From: Chelonoidis abingdonii
Taxonomy: Eukaryota > Chordata > Testudines > Testudinidae
Length of the DNA: 64,000 nt
Assembly (NCBI RefSeq): GCF_003597395.2
Contig: NC_133790.1
Coordinates: forward strand, 23,364,235 to 23,428,234
Direction of reading: 5' to 3'
Part shown: piece after piece, positions 12,820 through 24,800 of the stretch
How the letters are laid out: every line of letters starts with the position of its first letter
Position numbering within the stretch: position 1 is the stretch's first letter
Made by a program: the position numbers and the translations under genes
The notes under the pieces: generated by a model
Seen by the model: only the letters and a program-made list of their open reading frames with translations
Databases searched by the model: none
What the model was told of the DNA's origin: nothing

Positions 12820-15800
12820 TTATGTCTGCAATTGGCAGTCTTAAAACATCGCAACCTGTCTTCAGGTTATGAGGCATAAGAGTTGAAAATTTTTTAAATT
12901 AATCTAGCTTATTGTGGATGTTATAGATTTTCACAGAAATTAATCCGTCTAAATTTTCCATGAATTAATTTCAAGTAAAGAGCAATTTATTTTCTGTTGT
13001 GTAAGTCCTGAGTTCCCAGCTGCTGTCTTCAGGTGTAGCTATGTTCCAGCTGCCATGGACAGATGTCCTGTAATTGTATTTGTATATCTCATAGGTGCTG
13101 TTCTTCTCAGAGTCCCTAGTTCCTACAGTGAGAAAAGCTCTATGCGATCCTCTGGAAGAAGTACGAGAGGCTGCAGCCAAAACATTTGAACAGCTGCACT
13201 CAACAATCGGATACCAGGCTCTTGAAGACATCCTGCCATTTTTGTTGAAGCAGCTGGTAAGTGTTTCAGACGTGACCCAACACCCTTTTAAAAAATCTCA
13301 CTGTAGGAGAAGTTTTGAGATTCTCGATATGGGCTGAAGGAGGAGTTGGTCTGTAATGCTAGGTCTTTAAGGGAGGGTCACAAGTCTAATGATTTCATTT
13401 CTTCCCTGGATTCATCTCCTCTGCAAGAGTGGAAGGGAATGGTCTTGTAGCTAAAGTACAGGACTAAGAGTTGGAACATCTGGGTAATCTGGCTCTGCTA
13501 GATGTCTCCACTGTCCTTTGGGAAGTCGCTTAATCTGTGTGCCTCACTACGGAGAGTCTTCCCAACCTGGCAGGGAGGCTTGATTCAGTGTGTGAAAAAG
13601 GCTTTGAGAGCCCCAGGTAGAAGGACTTATATAGGTGCTGGTTGTATGATTATCCCAAAATTGACACTTGAAACAAGGTCTGGGTTGATGTGGCAGAGAC
13701 AATTTTGTAGGTAAGATGGCTAACTCCCTGTACTCCCTTTGTAGGATACTGAAGAGACATCCGACTTTGCTCTGGACGGTCTTAAGCAAGTTATGGCTGT
13801 TAAGAGCCGTGTGGTGCTGCCTTACTTGGTGCCAAAGGTATGTTTTGGAACAAATCTAAACTTTGTAAAGTGTTTTATTTCCTCTTGCTTCAAATATTGT
13901 CTGCACTGATATTCAAAAATTGGGAGCAAAATTTCAAACTCTGCACAGATTACTTGCCAGAAGCACTCATTGTAATTTGGATTATGATATACCCATATTT
14001 AAGAATTGTATTATGTGAGATGCCTTCTGAAAAATCTTTCTGGAGTAAAATACTGTTGCTTCTCCTGTTTCCTTTAGCTAATTTCTCCTCCTGTAAACAC
14101 CAGAGTGCTAGCATTCCTCTCATCTGTGGCAGGCGATGCTCTGACACGGCATCTGGGTGTAATACTACCTGCTATGATGTCTGCGCTGAAAGAGAAGCTG
14201 GGCACGGCTGATGAGCACCTGGTAAGTGGCATAGTTCATTTTTTGGTAAGTAAGGAAGACTAGTATTTTAAGTTCAGTTATAAACAATGTTTCAGGATTT
14301 TTAGATACATTGATGGTATGTTTTAGTTCAATCCATTAGCCCCTGGATTCAAGGATCTTTTTGCTGGTGATATATCAGGAGTTGGGAAATTTAGACTACT
14401 TGAATCTAAATGGGTTTGGCCAACAGTGTTCCCAATTAACGAGATCTGTTTGTTGCATTAGAAACCTGGGACATTAAATGAGAGACTAAAAATACATATA
14501 TTTCCTTACAGTTCTTACTGTGAGTGTGGTTCTATTTCTACACTGCTTCTTGTGATTTCAAAAATATATAATATGCAAAGTCCCGAAGCGTTGATTGTTT
14601 GTTTTTGTCTGTCTGTTTAGCCCGGTGTAACTAGAAATTAAAGTGATGGATTCATTGTCCATTCTTAGGCCTGGTCTACACTGGAGAGCAGTTGGCGGAG
14701 GGGAGAATTGATCTAAGTTACGCAACTTCAGCTACATGAATAATGTAGCTGAAGTCGACATACTTAGACCTACTCACCGCGGTGTCTTCATTGTGGTGAG
14801 TCGACTGCTGCTGCTCACCCGTTGACTCTGCCTGCGCCTCTCTCAGCGGTGGAGTACAGGAGTCCATGGGAGAGCGCTCGGGGATTGATTTATCGCGTCT
14901 AGACTAGATTGTAGTGGTAGACATACTCTTAGACGTCTGTTAGATGATCTTTGTCTCCTCGCCCAGAGATTCCATGGAACTGTCTGAAGTTGTCCATAGC
15001 TGACAGTGCCTATGGTGACACAGACCATGGAACTGCTGTTAAAATTAGTTACTAAACAATAAGAAATTGATTTGGGCTCTAGATGAATGAAAAGAACAGA
15101 AGACCTGTAGGTAATGTGACTGATTTCCATGAACAGTAATTAATAATTGTACAGTTTATCCTGGAGGATAATGGTCTGTCAGGCAACAGCATTAAGTAAG
15201 GCCTTGAGACCTGTGACTTTTATTCTGGTTGAAAGTTAACATAAAGTTCATTCTGACTTTTTAGGAAATGGCTAACTGCCAGGCTGTAATCCTGTCTGTG
15301 GAAGATGATGTTGGGCAGAGAATTATCATTGAAGATCTATTAGAAGCCACTCGCAGCCCTGAGGTGGGAATGAGGCAGGCTGCAGCTGTCATTCTAAACA
15401 TTTACTGCTCCAGATCAAAAGCAGACTGCACTGCCTATCTCAGGAACTTAGTCTCAGGCTTGATCAGACTTTTTAATGATACCAATCCTGTGGTTCTGAA
15501 TGAAAGCTGGGATGCTCTCAATTCTATCACCAAGGTGAGATATGGGACAGGGTTGTTGCAGCAATACAGACTGGGAGGGAATGGACTTGGTCAAATACTT
15601 CTACAAGAAAACACTTGATTTTCACTGGAAATGAGGTCTTTGCAAAGATTGTAGTATTTTAAGGACTGCACTGGACTAGTAGCAGTATGGGTGAAAGGCC
15701 AGACATTCAGAGAGAATGGGGATAGCAGTGGCTTATCGCTTGGTAAACATGAGAGGAATCCAATAATTGTGGTGATTAATGCTGTTACACAGTCTTTGCC

Positions 15801-18800
15801 CTTTCCGCACTCCTGCAGAAATTAGATGCTGGGAACCAGCTTACCCTCATTGAGGATCTGCACAGGGATATTCGTATGGTAGGGAATGAGGCCAAAGGAG
15901 AACACGTGCCAGGATTCTGTATTCCAAAGAAGGTAAATGATAAGTGTGTAGTGTGGGGCTGGGATTTACCACAATAATACTGTTGTGTCTTTCAAGTAAC
16001 CTGGTTAATGTGATTTTTGTAGCTATCAGAATATTGTATTACTGGGGTATTCCAAACTTTTAGGTGTAGAGACTTTCTTTAGGTTACTGCTGTTACTTTA
16101 TACCCCAGTTTGGGTTTCTGTTGTAAATAAATATTTGACAACTCTATAATGCACATGAGTCATATTAGTTGTCTTTTTGGTGGAAGTGTGAAACTGGACT
16201 TCTCTGCCAAATCTTTCAGAATTAAAACTTACTAAGCAGCAAGCAGTTTAGTGAGGCATAATTGCGCAAAAGTACTTCTAATGGAAATGAAGATCAGTAG
16301 GAAGTTGATAAGATATTTCCAAGCGTGCACTTCCAATGGGAAGTGGGGGGAAAGTAGGTTAGGTGTTGTCTGCATTGTTGGTTCTAGTTTTCTTGTTTGA
16401 TTCTGGTGACAGGGAGTGACTTCTATTCTTCCGGTGCTGCGGGAGGGAGTTCTAACTGGTAACCCAGAGCAGAAAGAGGAAGCCGCAAAGGCCTTAGGGC
16501 TAGTTATTAAACTGACCTCTGCTGAAGCCCTGAAACCCTCCGTCGTGAGCATTACTGGACCACTTATTCGGATCTTGGGAGATCGGTTCAGTTGGAATGT
16601 CAAGGTGGCTTTGCTTGAAACATTAAGCCTTCTGTTGGCCAAGGTAAGATTCCAAATCACTGGTAAACTTCTTTGTTTTTCTTTTTTGTCAAGTCTGAAC
16701 TCCCCAGAACTGTTAACCTTCTCTGCGTAACCAAGTTGCACTGGGCTTTTGTGTACTGTGTTTAGTTACAAAAAATACTCATGTCATGGATGTGAAAACC
16801 TTCAGTGCTTACTTCTCTGCTTTCTGACAACTGAATTCAGTCCTTGCATGGTTTTTCAGCTGTGTGTTAGGGAGATTCTTTATCTGGATGGGCAAGTGCT
16901 GATTTTATCATTATATCTAAGTGCTGTTAGAAGACACCACACTTTTTCATATCTTTCCTTTCTAGTTTTTGTTTCACATTTGAGTACATGTGATTCCCTC
17001 CCACCACCTAAATCTCTGCCTGTACAGGTTGGGATTGCCCTGAAACCATTCCTGCCTCAGCTACAGACCACCTTCACCAAAGCGCTACAAGATTCAAACC
17101 GTGCTGTCCGCCTTAAGGCTGCTGATGCGCTCGGTAAATTGATTGCCATCCATAGTAAAGTGGATCCTCTTTTTACTGAGCTGTTGAATGGAATCCGTTC
17201 CACTGGGGATTCTAGCATCAGGTAAGCTGTGGAAAATGGGCAGGGCATGAACTATTTGGCAGTAGTGGGAAGAAAGGCAAGTTTAACTTTTTTAAAACAA
17301 TTAACATCAGAGATTAGTTGACTGAAGAGCAGAAGCCAAGGTTATATAAATGCTATGAAAGACTCCAATAGTTTGTTTCCTATTTCGCATTTGTTTCAGT
17401 CCATATGGACTTGGTATTTTTTCCTAGTTCCAAGAATAAGTCCACCTACCAGTAAAATATCCAGCTCCCTAAGAAATGAGCCTCTTACTGGAGAAGGTTT
17501 TCGCTCTTTGTGAATAGTCAAAGACCCTTCCCAGCAATAAGAATGACAATCAGATGTGAACCAATGCAGGCATTTGTTGGTCCTGATGGTTTCTTGCCAT
17601 TAGAGAAGCTCCATAGCCTTCAAATATAGGCACACCCACCTTTGTGCTATTCATTGTGTATGTGAATCTGTTGTTGGCAGCCAGCTCTTTGTAGTTTGTT
17701 GACATTCTGTTTGGGGAAAACTGCAGTCTTGAATTGTAACTTGTGGTTGTTCACTCCAGAGACACCATGTTGCAAGCTCTGCGATTTGTAACACAAGGAG
17801 CTGGTGCTAAAGTGGACGCAACCATTAGGAAGACCATCACCACAGTACTTCTAGGAATGCTGGGACACGATGAGGTATCGCTGCAAAGGACCCGTGGGAG
17901 ATATCTTATGCACACTGTTTGTTTTTTAATTTAAACTCTGAGCTTTCTAACAGAATTGTTTCCTAAAATAACTTCCTGGAGGAGTTACTGATAATACACT
18001 GGAAAGAGAGCTTATATAAAAGGAGGCTGAAGCTATGCATTGACCACTAAACTGAATTTAATCTGTAAAACTGAAATCGCATCAACCCCTTACAGTATGT
18101 TGATTTGAGAAGCAAATTTTATCCAAGAATAAAATACTTCCCTGGTCAATCTATTGTAACTCTTAAATTTTGTGAAATTAGTGTTTCCTTGGCCTCTTTG
18201 TGTGTTTGAGCTTCCATTCCTCCTCAACATATTTGTTGAGGCAGCTAAAAACTATTCACTTACCATCAACCGAAAGTAGGAAATATACTAGCTGCACTGT
18301 AAAAGCATATGTGAAGTCTTAATATCTCAGTCAGTATAGATAACCTCAATGTGGTAATACGTTTCCCCCTTTTTTTTTGTGTGTGGAGGGGTTACATTCT
18401 CCCTGACAAAGAAATTATCCAGTTTTAAAGAGGCAGTTTGCCACACTGACTCTGGAACCAACATAGTGTTGCACCCAAGATCAAAATTCACATTCTGTCG
18501 TGACTGCCCCCTTATCCTACATCTGTAAAACACAGGTTGCAGGCATGTCAGAGATGGAAAAATTCTCACTGCAATGTAAATATCATAGACTAGCAGGGTT
18601 GGAAGGGACCTCAGGAGGTCATCTAGTCCAATCCCCTGCTCAAAGCAGGACCAGTCCAGTCAATGTGTGGAGAACTGCAATGGCGAGATCATCATTTTGG
18701 CAAGCTAAAGTGACAACGGGTGCTAAAAGTTTTGAAGCAGGCCATCTTCACTAGCAAGAGGGTATTTTGCAGACAGACAGCAGGCACCACTGCTTCATTT

Positions 18801-21800
18801 CCCAGCCTGTAAATGAAGAATTTGACCTTTCCATGTCCACAAAAGGCCCTCTTAAATCACAAAGGTGAAAGGAAATGTGTTTTCCATGTGTATAACTCAA
18901 TGCTTAAGTCAAGTCAGTACAGTAGTGCTATACTCTTCCCTGAGCTGGCCATTTTGGCTGTGGGCTTGGTTTTGAATTCTACTGCAGTATACAAGAAAAC
19001 TTGGAGTTGACTGAAATCAACAAATGGTGGGAATGGGGAGCTGGTTGTGAAATCTTCATTTTCCTTTGTGTTTTTGTTTCAGAGCTTCTTTTGTCACTTG
19101 GCCTTCTCAATGGAAATTGTCTCTGTGTATCAAACTCTTCTAATTTTTCTCTCTCTCCACCTCCTTTCCTTTTTAGGATGCTACCCGCATGGCATCAGCT
19201 GGCTGTCTAGCAGAGCTGTGTGCATTTCTGTCAGAAGAGGAGCTCAGCACCGTTCTGCAGCAACACTTACTGGGTATGTCTAGCAGAGAGTTATAAATGT
19301 GTTCTGAAATAAACAGGACATTTTATTAATTATGAAATCTTAAACTGTGGAGAAGACCCTGAGTACTGTAGAATAGCACTTTCAGCCACTGGTCCCAGAG
19401 GCTTTCCTGACTTGTGTTCTAGATTCTTAATGTTGAGCCTCTATTCTAGGGCCTCTATTGCACATTCTTCTGATGCAGCAGACCAAAAAGGTTAGAAACC
19501 TGTGTATTGTAAAAATACATTTTTATGGAAAGTTTTGAAACAGCTGCTATTTTTTGTGTCGTTGGCTATAACATTGAAAGATCATGGACTACTAATGCCC
19601 TAAGATTTCTAACTGCTCTTGGTGAATTAACTCCATTGTCTTGGTTTCTGGAAAAAAAAAATGTTAATTCTCCAGGAATGGTTAGTGGTTTGGGAGCATT
19701 ACTATAGCATTCCACTCTGTGGAGTTAAAATGGGAATCTAGTGATTGGTTGTTATGAATCTATGAATTGCCAGCAAACATGTTTATTTCATTGAAGAGAT
19801 GTAGCTTCACTCATGATGACAAGATCCTTCACGTTTTTAAATTGTTACATGTCAGAGAATAATACTTGATTGAGATCGTGAGAGGCAATGGGGTGAGCAT
19901 GGGGCTGGGAACCAGAAACTGCTAAATTTGGTCCCATCTATGTCACAGACTCATTTTGTAGCCTTAAAATAAGTCATTTCTTTGTTCGTTCCCCTAGCTG
20001 AAAAATGGGTCTCACATGATAGAGGGGTTGGGTTTAATGTTAGTTTGCATCAAGGTCTCAAAGCAAGGTATTACTGAAGTGTTTGTTTGTTTTTATGAAA
20101 ACAGACAGAGATGAACATCACCCTGACAAAACTCATTTATATCAGGTATACTCGGTAGCAAGGCTCAATATTGCTCTCTCTCTGTTGCAGCGGATGTCTC
20201 TGGGATTGACTGGATGGTGAGGCATGGACAGAGCCTTGCACTGTCTGTGGCTATAAAGGTAGCTCCCGGCAGACTATGTGCCCCCAAATACTATAACAGC
20301 GTTCAGGACAGGATCCTGAGCAACGCCACAGCAGATAGGGTAAGCACTATCTTAAGGCCATCCATGAACAGAGAGACAGTTCTGCACTTGAGCTCTGTGA
20401 TTATTCTGACTCTCATCTGATTTCCACTGTCCCTGGAAGTGTGTGTGTGTGTGTGTGTGTGTAAGTTGTTGAAAGCATTCCTGATTGTCTAAATTTTAAA
20501 TTCCACACTACTGCAGTTCGTTTATGTGCTGAGCCCAGAGCATGTTTGGAAAGTACTTTAAATACAAGCTCATTCCTCTTTCCACTGAACGTACTTTAGT
20601 GAAAGTTGTTTACATTGCTGAAGCAGTTTTCAGCATGAACACACAACTGTCTGATTCTCCTATGATAAGTGCTCAAGTCTGGACTAGCATTACTAGGGAA
20701 TGAGGGGCTCTTTCATATTATGAAGAAGGTCTGTATGTAGGTTGACCATCATGGTGTGGCTAATTAATACTCAGGAAAGATAAAGTAATAGTTGTGCATA
20801 TTTAGCTTTGTGAGGCAGTGTAATCCTTAGCGATGGGAGTCCGGATATAAGGTTTCTAGTCTCTGCTTTTCTACGGACCTGCTGTGCGACCTTGGGCAAG
20901 TCATTTGACGTCTCTGTACCTCTGTTTCCCCTTCTTTCGTTTATCTGTTTTGTCTGTTAGATTGTAACCTTGTCAAGGCAGGGACCCTCTCTTACTGTGT
21001 GCATGTACAGTACCTTGCACACTGAGGCCTCTACATACTACTGTAATAACTATAATAATAACGAAAGTGCCCTGGTTCTCTTTGTGCTGCAGATCCCCAT
21101 TGCGGCTAGTGGTATCAGAGGAATGGGCTTTCTTATGAAATACCACATAGAAACAGAAGGAGGAAATCTGCCTCCCAAACTCGCCAGCCTCTTTATTAAG
21201 GTGAGCCCAGGAATGTGACATTTAAGTTTGTGCTACCTGAAATAAGGAATGTGGCCTGTATTTGGGTAAGCTGCAGAGGGTCATTGGCCAGTTGATGGCT
21301 TGGTCAATAAAATCTTAGCACTAGTTGTAACAGAAAGTGAAAGCAGTAAACTTGGACATCTTGTATTTTGAATCTATGAACCGTGGGGTGCTTGAGCATC
21401 TAGATTTGTCTGCAACAAAGTACAAACAAAATGTTTTTTTGATATTTTTAGTTTTTAGAAGCCTTTGTATGTTCAGGTACAGTTAACACCCCAAAAAATA
21501 AAGAGGCTTTACATTCAAACCTTAGCCTACCTGCTTAGGCTTTTACTAGTGCAGATAGATAGCAGGTACATAATATACATGTTGCAATAATGGTGGCTTA
21601 TAAAGGAGTACGTAAAAGCAAAATTGAGCTTCTATAATTTTTTGCTGCTTCTTGCTGTATGAAGAAGACTTGAAAGTGCTCCCCCCCTTAAATATTTCTG
21701 CCTTTTTTTTTTTTAACCTTGAAAATATTCAGAATGTCAATTCTCTCCTTCTCTGGTTTTGCTGCAGCACTTCCCATGTTTTGCAGCTCTCACCTAATTC

Positions 21801-24800
21801 TTATTAGAGAGGCTGGGATGCTAACAAAGATGTATTTTCTCCGCAATGTTAGTCACTGAAGGTAAATAAATACTAACAAAAAAAATCAAGTAAACCAGAG
21901 TTTTAAAAAGTCTAAAAATCCCTTTCACTCTGTTACTCTGGTTTCAGTTTCTTAACGTGTCACCTTTTTACCAGGATAGCCAGGAGCTGACTTTCTAATG
22001 TGAAAACCAAGTAGAAACCCTTTTGCCCCTTTTTCATTGGGGAAAAAAACCTCTTAGGACTTCTTCATACAACATAAAGAAGCAAAAAATGAAAAAAAGA
22101 CACAAGGCCAATTATTTTCTTTGCCAGTCACCTTTAATTGGCAATAAAAGCATTTACTTTTGTTTTCAGGGTTTATTTTTTTCTTTTAATTTAAAAACGT
22201 TGAAGCACATGATTAGGGCCCTACCAATTTCCCTATTTTGGTCAATTTCATGGTCATAGGATATTAAAAATAATAAGTTTCATGGTTTCATAGAATCATA
22301 GACTATCAGGGCTGGAGGGGACCTCAGGAGATCATCTACTCCAATCCCTGGCTCAAAGCAGGACCAATCCCCAGACAGACTTTTGCCTCAGATCCCTAAA
22401 TGGCCCCCTCAGGGATTGAACTCACAACCCTGGGTTTAGCAGGTCAATGCTCAAACCACTGAGCTTCCCATCGCCCTATTTAAATCTGAGATTTCATGGT
22501 GTTGTAATTGTAGAGGTCCTGATCCAAGAAAGAGTTGTCAGGGGGTCACAAAGTTATTGTAGTAGGGTCGCAGTACTACTACCCTTACTTCTGCGCTGCT
22601 GCTGGCAGGGCACCTCCTTCAGAACTGGACGCCTGGCCAACAGCCACCGCTCTCCGGCCCCCAGCCCTGACGGCAGTGCAGAAGTAAGGGTGGCAATACC
22701 ACAAGCCACCTAAAATAACCTTGTGACCCACCTTCCCCCGCAACTCTCTTTTGGGTCAAGACTCCCAATTTGAGAAATGCCGGTCTCTCTTGTGAAATCT
22801 GTGTAGTACAGGGTAAAAGCAACCAAGACCAGATTTCACAGGGGAAGACCAGATTTCATGGTCCATGACACGTTTTTCATGGCCGTGAATTTGGTAAGAC
22901 CCTACACGTGGTACAGAGCAAAGTGGCTTCAAAGCAGCTCTTGTTATGTGAAAGTATATCAAAAAGTACTAGACATCCAACATTTGTAGCCCTTACATTT
23001 AATTTGTATGACATATTACAGTGTACTGTGGTATAAATGTGCTGTTAATACACATGAATATTGTGATAAAAGCAGCGTGGTGCACAGTAAATCATAAATG
23101 GGTTAAGGTTAAAAAGAACAGAAGGGCCAAGTTCATATTAAAAATTAAAAGTTGTAAAACTCATTTAAAAAAGGCAAAGGTGTCCCATAGCCACTGCTCT
23201 GACATGTCAGGTTTCAGCCTGTCCCTAGCTTTTATTGGAAAATGAAAATGACCAAAAAGAGGACATTTAATGGAAACAGTAAAACTCTCAATGGCTGCTG
23301 TGCTAGTGGTCATTGTTGTTTCCTGAAATAGCTGCAGGGAAACCACGTGACCTGCAGACAACCGCAAGCTGCAAAGCTTTTCTTTTAAGAAGGTGTATTA
23401 TTGTCAAGTTACAATCCTGACTTATTCTCATTTAACAGTTTGCTTAAACTAGTTGATAGATAGTGAAAAACAGAAATGTAGTGTGGTGAGAATGAAGAGC
23501 ATCTGCAGTTCTATCAGTGCTTATATTCTTTAGTTTAGCGTCCCTATCAAAAAGGTAAATTGGCACTCTGAAAATTTGCCTGAGCTATATCTGAAATTAA
23601 GGATGTCTTTGTGTCTGATTCAGTGTCTCCAGAATCCATCCAGTGACATCAAGTTAATTGCAGAAAAGATGATCTGGTGGGCAAATAAAAACCACCTCCC
23701 CTCTATGGATCCGCAGACAATTAAACCAATTCTCAAAGCACTTCTGGACAATACAAAAGACAAAAATACCAGTGTGAGGGCCAGCAGTGAACAAGCCATA
23801 GTTAACCTCCTGAAGATGAGAGAAGGCGAAGAAGTGCTTCAGGTATGAACAAGAAACACTTTGCTACCTAGTGGAAGGCTATGAACAAGAAACGCTTTGC
23901 TACCTAGTGGAAGGCTATGTCATGTTATCTTGCATACGAGTAACCTTAAATATTATTGTGGGTGGAGCCTTTTATCTTTGAATATATAAATGAGTATCTT
24001 GCAGTATAAAATATTACAAATGATGGGGTTGGGGGCAGAATGGGGATTGTTTTGTGGGTTAGCATCTAATTCTTCATCCTAGATCAATATTCTCATACAA
24101 ACGTCCATATTTCTCCACTTGGCTATACATGGTTACAGTGCGGTAATACGTATTACTAAAATGCATCAAGCTAACTCCCCCTCTGTAGCCAACAATTAAT
24201 AGCCATATCTGCGGAACGCTAAGGGCTTGTGCCATGCTGTTGCTTATAATAAGGGTCCTCGGTATATGAACATATTTCTGTAGTAGTTGCACTGTGGGCT
24301 GTTGTAGGGTGGATGAAATACTCCTTTGCATGTCAATGTCCAGAATTCTTTTCCAGCTCTAAGCTATTTTTATTTAGTGCTTATGTCTGAGTTTGTGGAA
24401 CCAGCTGAAATGCTTTGATGTGCTTGGAGGAGTGTAAGAATTTTCCTTTGTGTGTTTCTTGTTTAAAATTCATAGACTTTAAGGCCGGAAGAGATCATCA
24501 TAATAATTTAGTCCAGTGGTCCCCAAACTTTTGAGGGTCATCCCCCACACACACAGCTCATGGGGGCCGGGAGCTGGGCCACAGCTGGGGGGGGGGAGGG
24601 GGGGGGGGATGCAGATAGGTAAGGGGACTGAGGCTGGGGCCGGAGCGGAGCTGTGGCAAAGGCTGGGGGCTGGTGTGGGGCCAGGAATGGAGCCATAGCT
24701 GGGGGTGGGACCAGAGCAGAGCTCAGGGTGGGGAGTGGCTAGGTGGTGCTCCCTCCCCGCCCCCCATGGAGGCTGGCCCAGGCCCTGACAGGCCCCCCGG

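Larger units (their letters stand above)
9151..12825 (+). mobile_element. R4/Dong-type LINE with inverted 5' part, in a GCN1 intron
   Basis: A non-LTR retrotransposon copy of about 3.6 kb in two opposed pieces: 5' part on the minus strand (9,151-10,600), 3' part on the plus strand (10,634-12,825). The pieces share about 34 bases around CTGCAAGGGAACAGAA, present inverted at about 9,157-9,190 and direct at about 10,636-10,670. That is the geometry of 5' inversion during target-primed reverse transcription. The protein text and C-terminal domain match the R4 clade (Dong/Rex6-like). All frames are heavily broken. Confidence 0.85.
21201..23623. other. GCN1 intron
   Basis: Holds the hAT-like element with nested SINE (22.2-22.9 kb). 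The flanks are AT-rich and show nothing else recognised. Confidence 0.75.

Noticed and set aside
16232..16741. Open frame of 169 codons on the minus strand
   Set aside because: Antisense to the GCN1 exon at 16,413-16,643 plus flanking intron.
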